Made by a program: the position numbers and the translations under genes. The notes beneath the pieces are model-generated. The model ran no database searches. It was not told the DNA's origin and was given only the letters and a program-made list of their open reading frames with translations. From an uncultured Porphyromonadaceae bacterium (GTDB lineage Bacteria > Bacteroidota > Bacteroidia > Bacteroidales > Muribaculaceae), in assembly GCA_946414395.1 (NCBI GenBank), contig CAMKOE010000001.1, forward strand, positions 124,001 to 188,000: a stretch of DNA of 64,000 nucleotides, given 5' to 3'. Positions 43,767-51,558 of this stretch are shown one piece after another. Numbering within the stretch: position 1 is the first letter of the stretch; each line of letters begins with the position of its first letter.

Positions 43767-46316
43767 GTGATAAGAAAGCACGTGTCTCATATAGTCATCT
43801 TTATCCTGCTCGTGGCGGCTTCTCTGGGTGCCATAGCACAGCAAGTGCCCATAACCCAGATAACAGGCCTCGTGAGGGACTCTGTCACGCGCGAAGGCAT
43901 CCCTTATGCCTCGATTTCGCTGGTGGGTACCAGCGAGGGCACGCTGGCCAACGACAAGGGCGGCTTCACCATCAACTCCCGCTCCAGTTTTTCAAGAATC
44001 CATGTCTCGGCAATGGGTTATGCAAGTAAGGACGTTGAGGTCAAGCCTGGACAGGGTAGCGTGATGCTTATCGACATGACCGCCTCGGGTGTGGAATTGC
44101 AGGAAATTGTCGTCCACAAGGGGAAGGAGAAGTATAGCAAGAAGAATAACCCGGCAGTGGAGATGATCAAGCGGTTGAGGGAGCGCCGCGATGATAACGA
44201 CCCCAGGCGACATGACTATTACGGATATGCGCAATATGAGAAAATGATGTACGGCCTTGGCAATCTGGATGAACTCATCAAGAAGCCTGAGGACCAGCAA
44301 TGGGCTGAGCAATATGCCGACACCTCGTTGCTCACCGGCAAGCGCATCCTGCCCGTGTCGATCAAGGAAACCGTTGCCCGCGATTATTACAGCCGTCAGC
44401 CAGATACCCACAAGCAGGTGATTATCGGTGTCAAGAGTGCGGGACTGGACGAGCGCATCGATCAGGAAAACGTCAAGAAGGTGCTGGATGATTTCATGGG
44501 GGAGATCGATATCTTCCAGAATGATGTCACGTTGCTCACCAATCGTTTTGTCAGTCCGTTGTCGCGCATCGCCGTTGACTTCTACAAGTTCTATCTCAAT
44601 GACACGGTTGACGTGGACGGCGAGCGATGTGCTGTCCTGAGTTTCGTGCCATTCACGCCACAGACCTTCGGTTTCCTCGGTCGCTTGTATGTTTCGCTCG
44701 AGGACACAACGATGTTTATCAAGCGTGTCTCGATGGGAGTGCCCCATGACATCAACCTCAACTATGTGGACCGCATGAGCATCCTTCAGGACTTTGAGCG
44801 CGCGCCCGACGGCTCCCGGCTGAAGGTCAAGGATCATGTGGAAATCAGCATGAGGATTATATCAAGTCTGCCCGAGTTATTTGCCCGTCGTGAAACCTAT
44901 TATCGCGACCACAATTTTGAGCGTCCGCAAGCAGGGGTGCTCAACAACAAGGCCGAGAAGACCGTTGGCGGTAACGCTACGTTCATGCCCGACGAGTTCT
45001 GGCAGGAGTATCGTCCTGCCGAGAGCCGTGCCACGGCCGGGTCGATGGCTAGCCTGATGCAACGCCTGCGCGGGTCCAAGTTGTTCTACTGGGCCGAACA
45101 AGTGGTTGTCGCCATGGTGAACGGTTATGTGCCCACTGGCCGCGTCAGCAAGTTTGACATCGGCCCTCTCAACACGATGATTAGCGGCAATTCGCTGGAA
45201 GGCGTGCGGTTGCGTCTGGGTGGCATGACCAATGTGAACCTGAGCCGCCACTGGTTTGCCCGTGGCTATGTCGCCTATGGCACCCGTGACAAGAAATTCA
45301 AGTACATGGGGTCGCTGGAATATTCCTTCACGCCCAAGAAGTCGATGGACCAGGAGTTTCCCATCCACAGCCTGCGCCTGACCCACAAGTATGACATTGA
45401 CAAGTTGGCCCAGCACTACCTGTACACCAACGCCGATAACGTCTTCCTGACACTGCGCCGCCACAAGGATGTCAGGATGCAATACCTGCGCACCAGCCGC
45501 CTGGAGTACCGCCACGAGTGGTACAACCACTTCTCGATTGCGCTAGGCATTGAGCACAATGTCCACGAGGCCACACCGTATGTCCCGTTTGTATTTAACG
45601 ACGGAACCTCAAGGTTGCGTTATACCCAGGCCGGCTTCACGGCCCAACTTCGATTTGCACCCGGGGAGACATTTTACCAAGCACGTTCCTATCGCATCCC
45701 CATCAACATGGATGCTCCCATCATCACCTTGACCCAGACTTATATGCCCAAGGGCTTCATGGGCAGCCTGCACGAGGTCAACAAGACCGAGTTGGGCTTG
45801 CAGAAGCGCTTCTGGTTCTCGGCATTCGGTTATGCCGACGTCATTGTGAAGGGTGAGAAGGTGTGGAGCCGTGTGGCATACCCTGACCTGCTCATGCCCA
45901 ATGTCAATCTTTCCTACACCATCCAGCCCGAGAGTTACACCCTGATGAAACCCATGGAATTCATCGGTGACCAAGCCTTTTCATGGGACTTGACCTACTG
46001 GGGCAATGGTGTGCTGATGAACCGCTTGCCACTAGTCAAGCGCCTGCGCCTGCGCGAGGTGTTGACGTTGAGGGGCATCTGGGGCAGCCTGAGCGACAAG
46101 AACAATCCTGCGCTTGACAAGCAACAATGCCTTTTTGCTTTGCCTGCCGGTGTACCATGCAAGTCGCTGGACGGCAAGCCCTATATGGAAGCAGGTATCG
46201 GCCTTGACAACATCTTCACGATTCTCAGGGTGGACTACGTGTGGCGTCTCACCTATCGAGAAGGTGCAGGTGCCGACCGTCATGGCGTGCGGGTCCAACT
46301 TCACTTCAACTTCTAG
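43767..46316 (+). CDS. DUF5686 outer-membrane protein with N-terminal carboxypeptidase-regulatory-like domain
   Basis: 849 residues from GTG 43767 (MIRKHVSHIVIFILL), a signal sequence ending near AIAQQ. A carboxypeptidase-regulatory-like beta-sandwich (about 30-112) has the typical GLVRDSVTREGIPYASISL and GTLANDKGGFTI strands. The remainder is the DUF5686 family: a long region rich in Tyr/Phe beta strands with a C-terminal barrel-like end (final residues GVRVQLHFNF, a terminal aromatic as in outer-membrane barrels). It may be an outer-membrane receptor or assembly factor; no enzyme motif is seen. It is transcribed alone, between glgP and dnaE. Function of DUF5686 is not known. Confidence 0.84.
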   Translation: MIRKHVSHIVIFILLVAASLGAIAQQVPITQITGLVRDSVTREGIPYASISLVGTSEGTLANDKGGFTINSRSSFSRIHVSAMGYASKDVEVKPGQGSVMLIDMTASGVELQEIVVHKGKEKYSKKNNPAVEMIKRLRERRDDNDPRRHDYYGYAQYEKMMYGLGNLDELIKKPEDQQWAEQYADTSLLTGKRILPVSIKETVARDYYSRQPDTHKQVIIGVKSAGLDERIDQENVKKVLDDFMGEIDIFQNDVTLLTNRFVSPLSRIAVDFYKFYLNDTVDVDGERCAVLSFVPFTPQTFGFLGRLYVSLEDTTMFIKRVSMGVPHDINLNYVDRMSILQDFERAPDGSRLKVKDHVEISMRIISSLPELFARRETYYRDHNFERPQAGVLNNKAEKTVGGNATFMPDEFWQEYRPAESRATAGSMASLMQRLRGSKLFYWAEQVVVAMVNGYVPTGRVSKFDIGPLNTMISGNSLEGVRLRLGGMTNVNLSRHWFARGYVAYGTRDKKFKYMGSLEYSFTPKKSMDQEFPIHSLRLTHKYDIDKLAQHYLYTNADNVFLTLRRHKDVRMQYLRTSRLEYRHEWYNHFSIALGIEHNVHEATPYVPFVFNDGTSRLRYTQAGFTAQLRFAPGETFYQARSYRIPINMDAPIITLTQTYMPKGFMGSLHEVNKTELGLQKRFWFSAFGYADVIVKGEKVWSRVAYPDLLMPNVNLSYTIQPESYTLMKPMEFIGDQAFSWDLTYWGNGVLMNRLPLVKRLRLREVLTLRGIWGSLSDKNNPALDKQQCLFALPAGVPCKSLDGKPYMEAGIGLDNIFTILRVDYVWRLTYREGAGADRHGVRVQLHFNF

Positions 46317-46345
46317 CATCATCTCTCACAAAGTGATCGCTATCT

Positions 46346-46376
46346 CGTTTTCGGGCAGGTATGAGTCCTGAAAACG
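46346..46376 (+). terminator. Hairpin after the DUF5686 gene
   Basis: CGTTTTC (46346-46352) pairs with GAAAACG (46370-46376), with CAGG/CCTG inside. There is no T tract. Confidence 0.35.
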
Positions 46377-46394
46377 GTACCATGTTAATAACTT

Positions 46395-46448
46395 TATTTT
46401 TGTACTTTGGGAAAATAGTGTAATTTTACACTCTTCAAAATATCTTTG
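46395..46448 (+). promoter_or_regulatory. Tandem -7 boxes upstream of dnaE
   Basis: TATTTTTG (46395-46402) and TATCTTTG (46441-46448) both match TAnnTTTG exactly. The near match TAATTTTA lies at 46421-46428. The downstream one is 40 nt before ATG 46489. An AGGAGG (46466-46471) lies 17 nt from the start, too far for a normal Shine-Dalgarno. Confidence 0.5.
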
Positions 46449-46488
46449 TTTGACACCTTAATAACAGGAGGAGAAATAAGAGACTACA

Positions 46489-49400
46489 ATGATACCTTTT
46501 GTACATCTGCACGTACATTCACAATACTCGATCCTTGACGGCCAGGCTCCCGTTAAGGCGCTGGTTGACAAAGCAATTGCCAACGGCATGCGCGGCATGG
46601 CCATCACCGACCACGGCAACATGTTCGGCATCAAGGAGTTTCACGACTATGTGAACAAACTGAACAAGAAACGCAGTGGAGAGAGTGGCGACGAGAAGTT
46701 CAAGCCGATATTCGGTTGCGAAGTCTATGTCGCCAACAAGTCGCGACATGACCGCATTGACAAGCGCGACAACGGCAACCACCTCATCCTGCTGGCCAAG
46801 AACCTGAAAGGATACAAGAACCTCATCAAGATCGTGTCACACGCGTGGACCGAGGGCATGTACTACCATCCCCGCACCGACCATAGCGAACTGGAGAAAT
46901 ATCATGAGGGCATCATCTGCTGCTCGGCATGCCTGGGTGGCGAGGTGCCACAGTTGATCATGCATGGCCAGATGGCCCAGGCGCGTGAGACCATCCAATG
47001 GTTCAAGAGCGTCTTTGGCGACGATTACTACCTGGAATTGCAGCGACACAAGGCTACCGTGGCCCGGGCTAATCATGAGACCTATGAGAAACAATGCCTC
47101 GTCAACGATGCCTTGATCCAATTTGCCCGCGAACTGGACATCAAACTCATTTGTACCAATGATTCCCACTTTGTCAACGAGGAGGATGCCGATGCCCACG
47201 AGCGTCTCATCTGCCTCTCGACAGGCAAGAAACTGACTGATGAGAACGTGATGCTCTACAGCAAGCAAGAGTGGTTTAAGACGCAGGAAGAGATGAACGA
47301 GGTGTTTGCCGACGTGCCCGAGGCGCTGCAAAACACCAGCGAAATCCTGGACAAGGTCGAGATCTACAGCATTGACCATGGCCCCATCTTGCCCGATTTC
47401 CCGTTGCCCGACGGGTTTAAGGATGAGGACGATTACCTGCGATATCTGGTCTATGAGGGCGCCAAGGAGCGGTGGCCCGAACTCACCGAGGAACAGCGCG
47501 AACGTCTTGACTTTGAGTTGGAAACCATCAAGAACATGGGATTTCCCGGTTACTTCCTCATCGTGCAGGACTACATCAAGATGGCTCCCAAACTGGGGTG
47601 CACCGTGGGACCGGGCCGTGGCTCGGCGGCTGGCTCGGCCGTAGCCTACTGTCTGGGCATCACCAAGATTGACCCGTTGAAGTATGACTTGCTGTTTGAG
47701 CGCTTCCTGAATCCTGACCGCATCTCGTTGCCTGATATCGACACAGACTTTGACGATGATGGCCGCGCAGCCGTGCTCAACTATGTGACCGAGAAATACG
47801 GAGCCGAGAAAGTGGCTCACATCGTGACCTACGGCACCATGGCGGCCAAGAGCGCCATCAAGGATGTCGCCCGCGTCGAGGACTTGCCCTTGCCCGAGAG
47901 CAACAGGTTGGCCAAGTTCATTCCGTCAAGCCCCAATGAGATGCCCGAGGACAAGAACGGCAAGAAATACAAGATCACGGTGAAGAACTGCCTGGAATGT
48001 TTCCCTGATTTCCGTGCCGAACTCGACAATCAGGATCCCAGGGTGGGCGAGACCATCCGTTTTGCCGAGAAACTGGAAGGCAGTGTGCGCAGCACTGGTG
48101 TTCATGCCTGTGGAGTCATCATCGGTCGTGACGATATCACCGACTGGGTTCCCGTGAGCACGGCCACCGACAGCGATGGCGAGAAAATCATCGTTACCCA
48201 GTATGAGGGTGGCGTTATCGAGAGTACCGGCCTCATCAAGATGGACTTCTTGGGATTGAAGAACCTCTCCATCATCAATGAGGCACTTGCCAACATCAAA
48301 CTCAATCATGGCATCGACATCGACATCGAGAAGATTCCCATCGATGATCCCAAGACCTATGAACTCTATTGCAAGGGCCAGACCTCTGGCACCTTCCAGT
48401 TTGAGTCGGCAGGCATGCAGAAGTACCTCATTGAACTGCATCCCACCTGCTTTGAGGACCTGATTGCCATGAATGCCCTGTATCGACCGGGCCCCATGGA
48501 CTACATTCCCCAGTTCATCAACCGCAAGCAGGGCAGGGAAGCCATCGTGTATGACATCCCGTGCATGGAGAAGTACCTCAAGGAGACCTATGGCATCACC
48601 GTCTATCAGGAGCAGGTCATGCTGCTCTCCCGACAGTTGGCGGGCTTCACCCGTGGCCAGAGCGACACACTGCGCAAGGCAATGGGAAAGAAACAGATCG
48701 AGAAGATGAATGAGTTGGAAACGCTCTTCTATGAGGGCGGTGAGAAAAACGGCCATGACAAGAAGGTGCTTAACAAGATATGGGAAGACTGGAAGAAATT
48801 TGCGTCCTATGCCTTCAACAAGTCGCATGCTACCTGTTATAGTTGGGTGGCCTATCAGACCGCCTATCTCAAGGCCAACTATCCTAGCGAATACATGGCA
48901 GCCGTGCTGAGCAGCAATCTCAATGATGTGGACAAACTCTCCAAGTACATGGACGAGTGCCGCGCCATGGGGATTGAGGTGTTGGGGCCGAATATTAACG
49001 AGTCCTACAAGAACTTCAGCGCTACCAAGGATGGCCGCATCCGTTTCGGCCTTGCCGGTATCAAGGGCGTGGGCGTCAGTTGTGTCGAGTCGATTGTTGA
49101 GGAGCGCAAGAAGAACGGTGCCTATAAGGACATCTTTGACTTTGTGCAACGCATCAATCAAGGCGCATGCAACCGCAAGGCCCTCGAATCAATGGCACTG
49201 GCTGGAGCATTTGACGACTTCAAGGAAATTAAGCGCGAGGACTTCTTCGAGACCAATCCTCGTGGAGAAGCCTTCAGCGAGACGTTGATGCGCTTTGGCC
49301 AGCGTTATCAGGCCAGCCTACAAGAAATGCAGAATTCGCTCTTTGGCGCACTAGGTGGCGTTGAGGTGGCCACACCGACCATTCCCAATGCCGAACCCTG

Positions 49401-50043
49401 GTCACAATTGGAACGCTTGAACCGCGAGCGCGACCTGGTGGGCATGTACCTGTCGGCCCATCCGCTGGATCCCTATTATATGGAGGTGACCTATGGTTGT
49501 GACACCCCGCTAGCCGAGGTGAAAAACCGTGACAACCAAGTGGACAAGGAACTGACCATGGGCGGCCTGGTCGTCGATTTCCAAACCCGCATGGGCAAGA
49601 AGGGCGGCCAGTTTGGCATTCTCAAGATCGAGGATTACAGCGGCTCGTTCGAGTTTATGTTGTTCGGCAACAAGTTTGTTGACTACCAGAAGTTTGGCGT
49701 TCCCGGTTTTGCTATCGTCGTGCGTGGGGCCTACGAGAAAGGCTTCAAAGACAACGTCCGTTTCAATGTCAGGTCAATAGACCTGCTGGACAACCTTAAG
49801 GGTAAGATGGTCAGGAACCTCGTCATCACTTTGAGGGACGATGACCTGGGTAACGTGGAATTCTTGAAACAGTACCTGGGTAGCAAGGGTGACAACCAGT
49901 GCGATCTGTACTTCCGCATGAAGGATCAGGTGAGCGGCAACTATGTCATGCTGCGCTCCAAGAAACTCATTGCAGTGGATAAACGACTGATGGAATCGCT
50001 GCGCGAGGCACATATCCAGTTCAGGGTCAATGCCCGCGTGTGA
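46489..50043 (+). CDS. dnaE: DNA polymerase III subunit alpha
   Basis: 1184 residues, normal for DnaE1. The PHP domain starts VHLHVHSQYSILDGQ (about 4-18) and continues GMAITDHGNMFG. The catalytic palm has FLNPDRISLPDIDTDFDDDGR with the PDxDxDF carboxylates, and RSTGVHACGVIIG follows. Finger segment QVMLLSRQLAGFTRGQSDTLRKAMGKK is intact, and an OB fold (about 1010-1090) and C-terminal region complete the protein. It is the replicative polymerase, which needs the beta clamp and an epsilon-type exonuclease supplied elsewhere. It is followed by trxA after 81 nt, probably in one transcript. Confidence 0.97.
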   Translation: MIPFVHLHVHSQYSILDGQAPVKALVDKAIANGMRGMAITDHGNMFGIKEFHDYVNKLNKKRSGESGDEKFKPIFGCEVYVANKSRHDRIDKRDNGNHLILLAKNLKGYKNLIKIVSHAWTEGMYYHPRTDHSELEKYHEGIICCSACLGGEVPQLIMHGQMAQARETIQWFKSVFGDDYYLELQRHKATVARANHETYEKQCLVNDALIQFARELDIKLICTNDSHFVNEEDADAHERLICLSTGKKLTDENVMLYSKQEWFKTQEEMNEVFADVPEALQNTSEILDKVEIYSIDHGPILPDFPLPDGFKDEDDYLRYLVYEGAKERWPELTEEQRERLDFELETIKNMGFPGYFLIVQDYIKMAPKLGCTVGPGRGSAAGSAVAYCLGITKIDPLKYDLLFERFLNPDRISLPDIDTDFDDDGRAAVLNYVTEKYGAEKVAHIVTYGTMAAKSAIKDVARVEDLPLPESNRLAKFIPSSPNEMPEDKNGKKYKITVKNCLECFPDFRAELDNQDPRVGETIRFAEKLEGSVRSTGVHACGVIIGRDDITDWVPVSTATDSDGEKIIVTQYEGGVIESTGLIKMDFLGLKNLSIINEALANIKLNHGIDIDIEKIPIDDPKTYELYCKGQTSGTFQFESAGMQKYLIELHPTCFEDLIAMNALYRPGPMDYIPQFINRKQGREAIVYDIPCMEKYLKETYGITVYQEQVMLLSRQLAGFTRGQSDTLRKAMGKKQIEKMNELETLFYEGGEKNGHDKKVLNKIWEDWKKFASYAFNKSHATCYSWVAYQTAYLKANYPSEYMAAVLSSNLNDVDKLSKYMDECRAMGIEVLGPNINESYKNFSATKDGRIRFGLAGIKGVGVSCVESIVEERKKNGAYKDIFDFVQRINQGACNRKALESMALAGAFDDFKEIKREDFFETNPRGEAFSETLMRFGQRYQASLQEMQNSLFGALGGVEVATPTIPNAEPWSQLERLNRERDLVGMYLSAHPLDPYYMEVTYGCDTPLAEVKNRDNQVDKELTMGGLVVDFQTRMGKKGGQFGILKIEDYSGSFEFMLFGNKFVDYQKFGVPGFAIVVRGAYEKGFKDNVRFNVRSIDLLDNLKGKMVRNLVITLRDDDLGNVEFLKQYLGSKGDNQCDLYFRMKDQVSGNYVMLRSKKLIAVDKRLMESLREAHIQFRVNARV

Positions 50044-50124
50044 CAAAATGCCACTTGGCATCCTATTTGCAATAGAACAATCAAGAAATTATTCATATCA
50101 ATCATTTTAAAACAGAATAGAAAA

Positions 50125-50439
50125 ATGGCAAAAGAAATTAACGACGCTAATTACAAGGAGTTATTGGAATCGGGCAAGCCCGTTGTGATCGACTTTTGGG
50201 CTCCCTGGTGTGGTCCCTGCCGCAGCATTGCCCCCATTGTAGAGGAATTGGCAACCGCCTATGAGGACCGTGTCATCATCGGCAAGTACAATGTTGATGA
50301 GGATACAGACCTGGGTGTGGAATACGGCATCCGCAACATCCCCACCATGCTCTTCTTCAAGGACGGCAAGATGGTGGACAAGCATGTGGGTACTATCACC
50401 CGTGATGCTCTCACCGCTAAGATTGAAGCGCTGCTGTAA
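50125..50439 (+). CDS. trxA: Thioredoxin
   Basis: 104 residues, a single thioredoxin domain. The redox motif is WAPWCGPCRSIAP (Cys 29 and Cys 32), with the cis-Pro loop RNIPTMLFFKDG near residue 73. It reduces disulfides in the cytoplasm; there is no signal peptide. It is 81 nt after dnaE and probably shares its transcript, a common linkage among Bacteroidales. A double-layer hairpin follows. Thioredoxin reductase is not in the window. The canonical CGPC argues against a specialised secreted isoform. Confidence 0.95.
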   Translation: MAKEINDANYKELLESGKPVVIDFWAPWCGPCRSIAPIVEELATAYEDRVIIGKYNVDEDTDLGVEYGIRNIPTMLFFKDGKMVDKHVGTITRDALTAKIEALL

Positions 50440-50463
50440 AATCCCCAGCAGAAAGAAATCCCT

Positions 50464-50520
50464 GAATAATCCGGAGAATTCTGACCTTGTGGTCAGTTGT
50501 TTTCCGGGTTATTCCTTTTT
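50464..50520. terminator. Two-layer terminator after trxA
   Basis: The outer stem GAATAATCCGGA (50464-50475) pairs with TCCGGGTTATTC (50503-50514) with one wobble. The inner stem CTGACC (50481-50486) pairs with GGTCAG (50491-50496), and CTTTTT follows. The 3' side overlaps the end of the convergent hydE. Confidence 0.7.
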
Positions 50521-51558
50521 CTGGGGAGAATCACCTCGTGACCAATCGATGTGATAACCGATGGTTGCGAGTTCATCGGCAAGTAGATGAACCCCTTTGG
50601 CCGACTCGGCTCCCAGTGACGCCTTGTTATCATAGAGGGCATACATCTTGCGCGTGTCTGTCGGCGACAGATTGGGCATGACCACGTTGGCCCCGGCAAG
50701 AATGCCCCGCAAGCGTCCATCGGGTGCCAGACTAGCCATCGCAGTCGTACTAGGAATCAACGCTTGAGGCAGGGCAAGCCGCAAGATGGCATACAACCGT
50801 TGGGTCAATTCCACACTACCAGCAGGGAAACGGCCCAATGGCGTATCATGCTGCGGAATAAAAGGCCCCATGCCGATCATGTGGGGCTTAAATCTCACCA
50901 GATACTCAACATCCTCGACAATGCTTCCGATAGTCTGAAATGGAGCCCCCACCATGATTCCGGTGCCCACCTGATAGCCTAACTCCATCAGCCAGTCCAA
51001 GCACTGCAAGCGGTGGGCCGATGTCATCTCCCGTGGATGCAGCAGACCATATAGCCGCTGGTTGTGGGTCTCGTGCCGCAACAGGTAACGGTCGGCACCG
51101 GCATCACGCCACAGGGCATAAGTCTCACGGGGATGCTCACCTAGAGACAAGGTGATGGCGCAATCGGGCCAACGAGACTTGATTTCCCTTATCAAATCGG
51201 CAATCCAGGGCGAGCGCTCCTCCCCCCATTCCCCACCTTGAATGACAAAGGTCCGGAAGCCTATGTCATAGCCCTGCTCACAGCAAGCCATCACTTGCTC
51301 ACGGTTGAGGTTATAACGGGAAACATGGCAGTTGCCACGGCGAATACCGCAATACAGGCAGTTGTTACGGCACACGTTGGACAACTCGATGAGACCTCTC
51401 AAGTAGATAGATCGCCCAAAATGCCGTTGTGACACCTCACGGGCCTGGCCAAACAGGTATTCAATGTCTTGAGGGTCATGCATGATGAGCAGGGAGCGAT
51501 ACTCCTCGGAATCCAGTTCATGGCGCTCACGCAACTTGTCAACCAGCCGTTTCATCAC
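50509..51558 (-). CDS. hydE: [FeFe]-hydrogenase H-cluster radical SAM maturase HydE
   Basis: 349 residues. The radical SAM cluster motif is CRNNCLYC (Cys 63, 67, 70) inside LIELSNVCRNNCLYCGIRRGN. The distinct SAM site is FVIQGGEWG, and the barrel ends in a BATS-like region near 280-330. HydE helps build the dithiolate bridge of the [FeFe]-hydrogenase H-cluster together with HydF and HydG; neither is in the window. It overlaps the transglutaminase-like gene by 4 nt on the same strand, so it is translationally coupled to a protein with no known link to hydrogenase. Related radical SAM enzymes (PylB, BioB) differ in their Cys spacing context. Assignment is strong, but activity needs the missing partners. 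Confidence 0.9.
   Translation of the reverse strand: MMKRLVDKLRERHELDSEEYRSLLIMHDPQDIEYLFGQAREVSQRHFGRSIYLRGLIELSNVCRNNCLYCGIRRGNCHVSRYNLNREQVMACCEQGYDIGFRTFVIQGGEWGEERSPWIADLIREIKSRWPDCAITLSLGEHPRETYALWRDAGADRYLLRHETHNQRLYGLLHPREMTSAHRLQCLDWLMELGYQVGTGIMVGAPFQTIGSIVEDVEYLVRFKPHMIGMGPFIPQHDTPLGRFPAGSVELTQRLYAILRLALPQALIPSTTAMASLAPDGRLRGILAGANVVMPNLSPTDTRKMYALYDNKASLGAESAKGVHLLADELATIGYHIDWSRGDSPQKKE

Noticed and set aside
47926-49161. 411-codon antisense frame opposite dnaE
   Set aside because: Shadow of dnaE codon bias.
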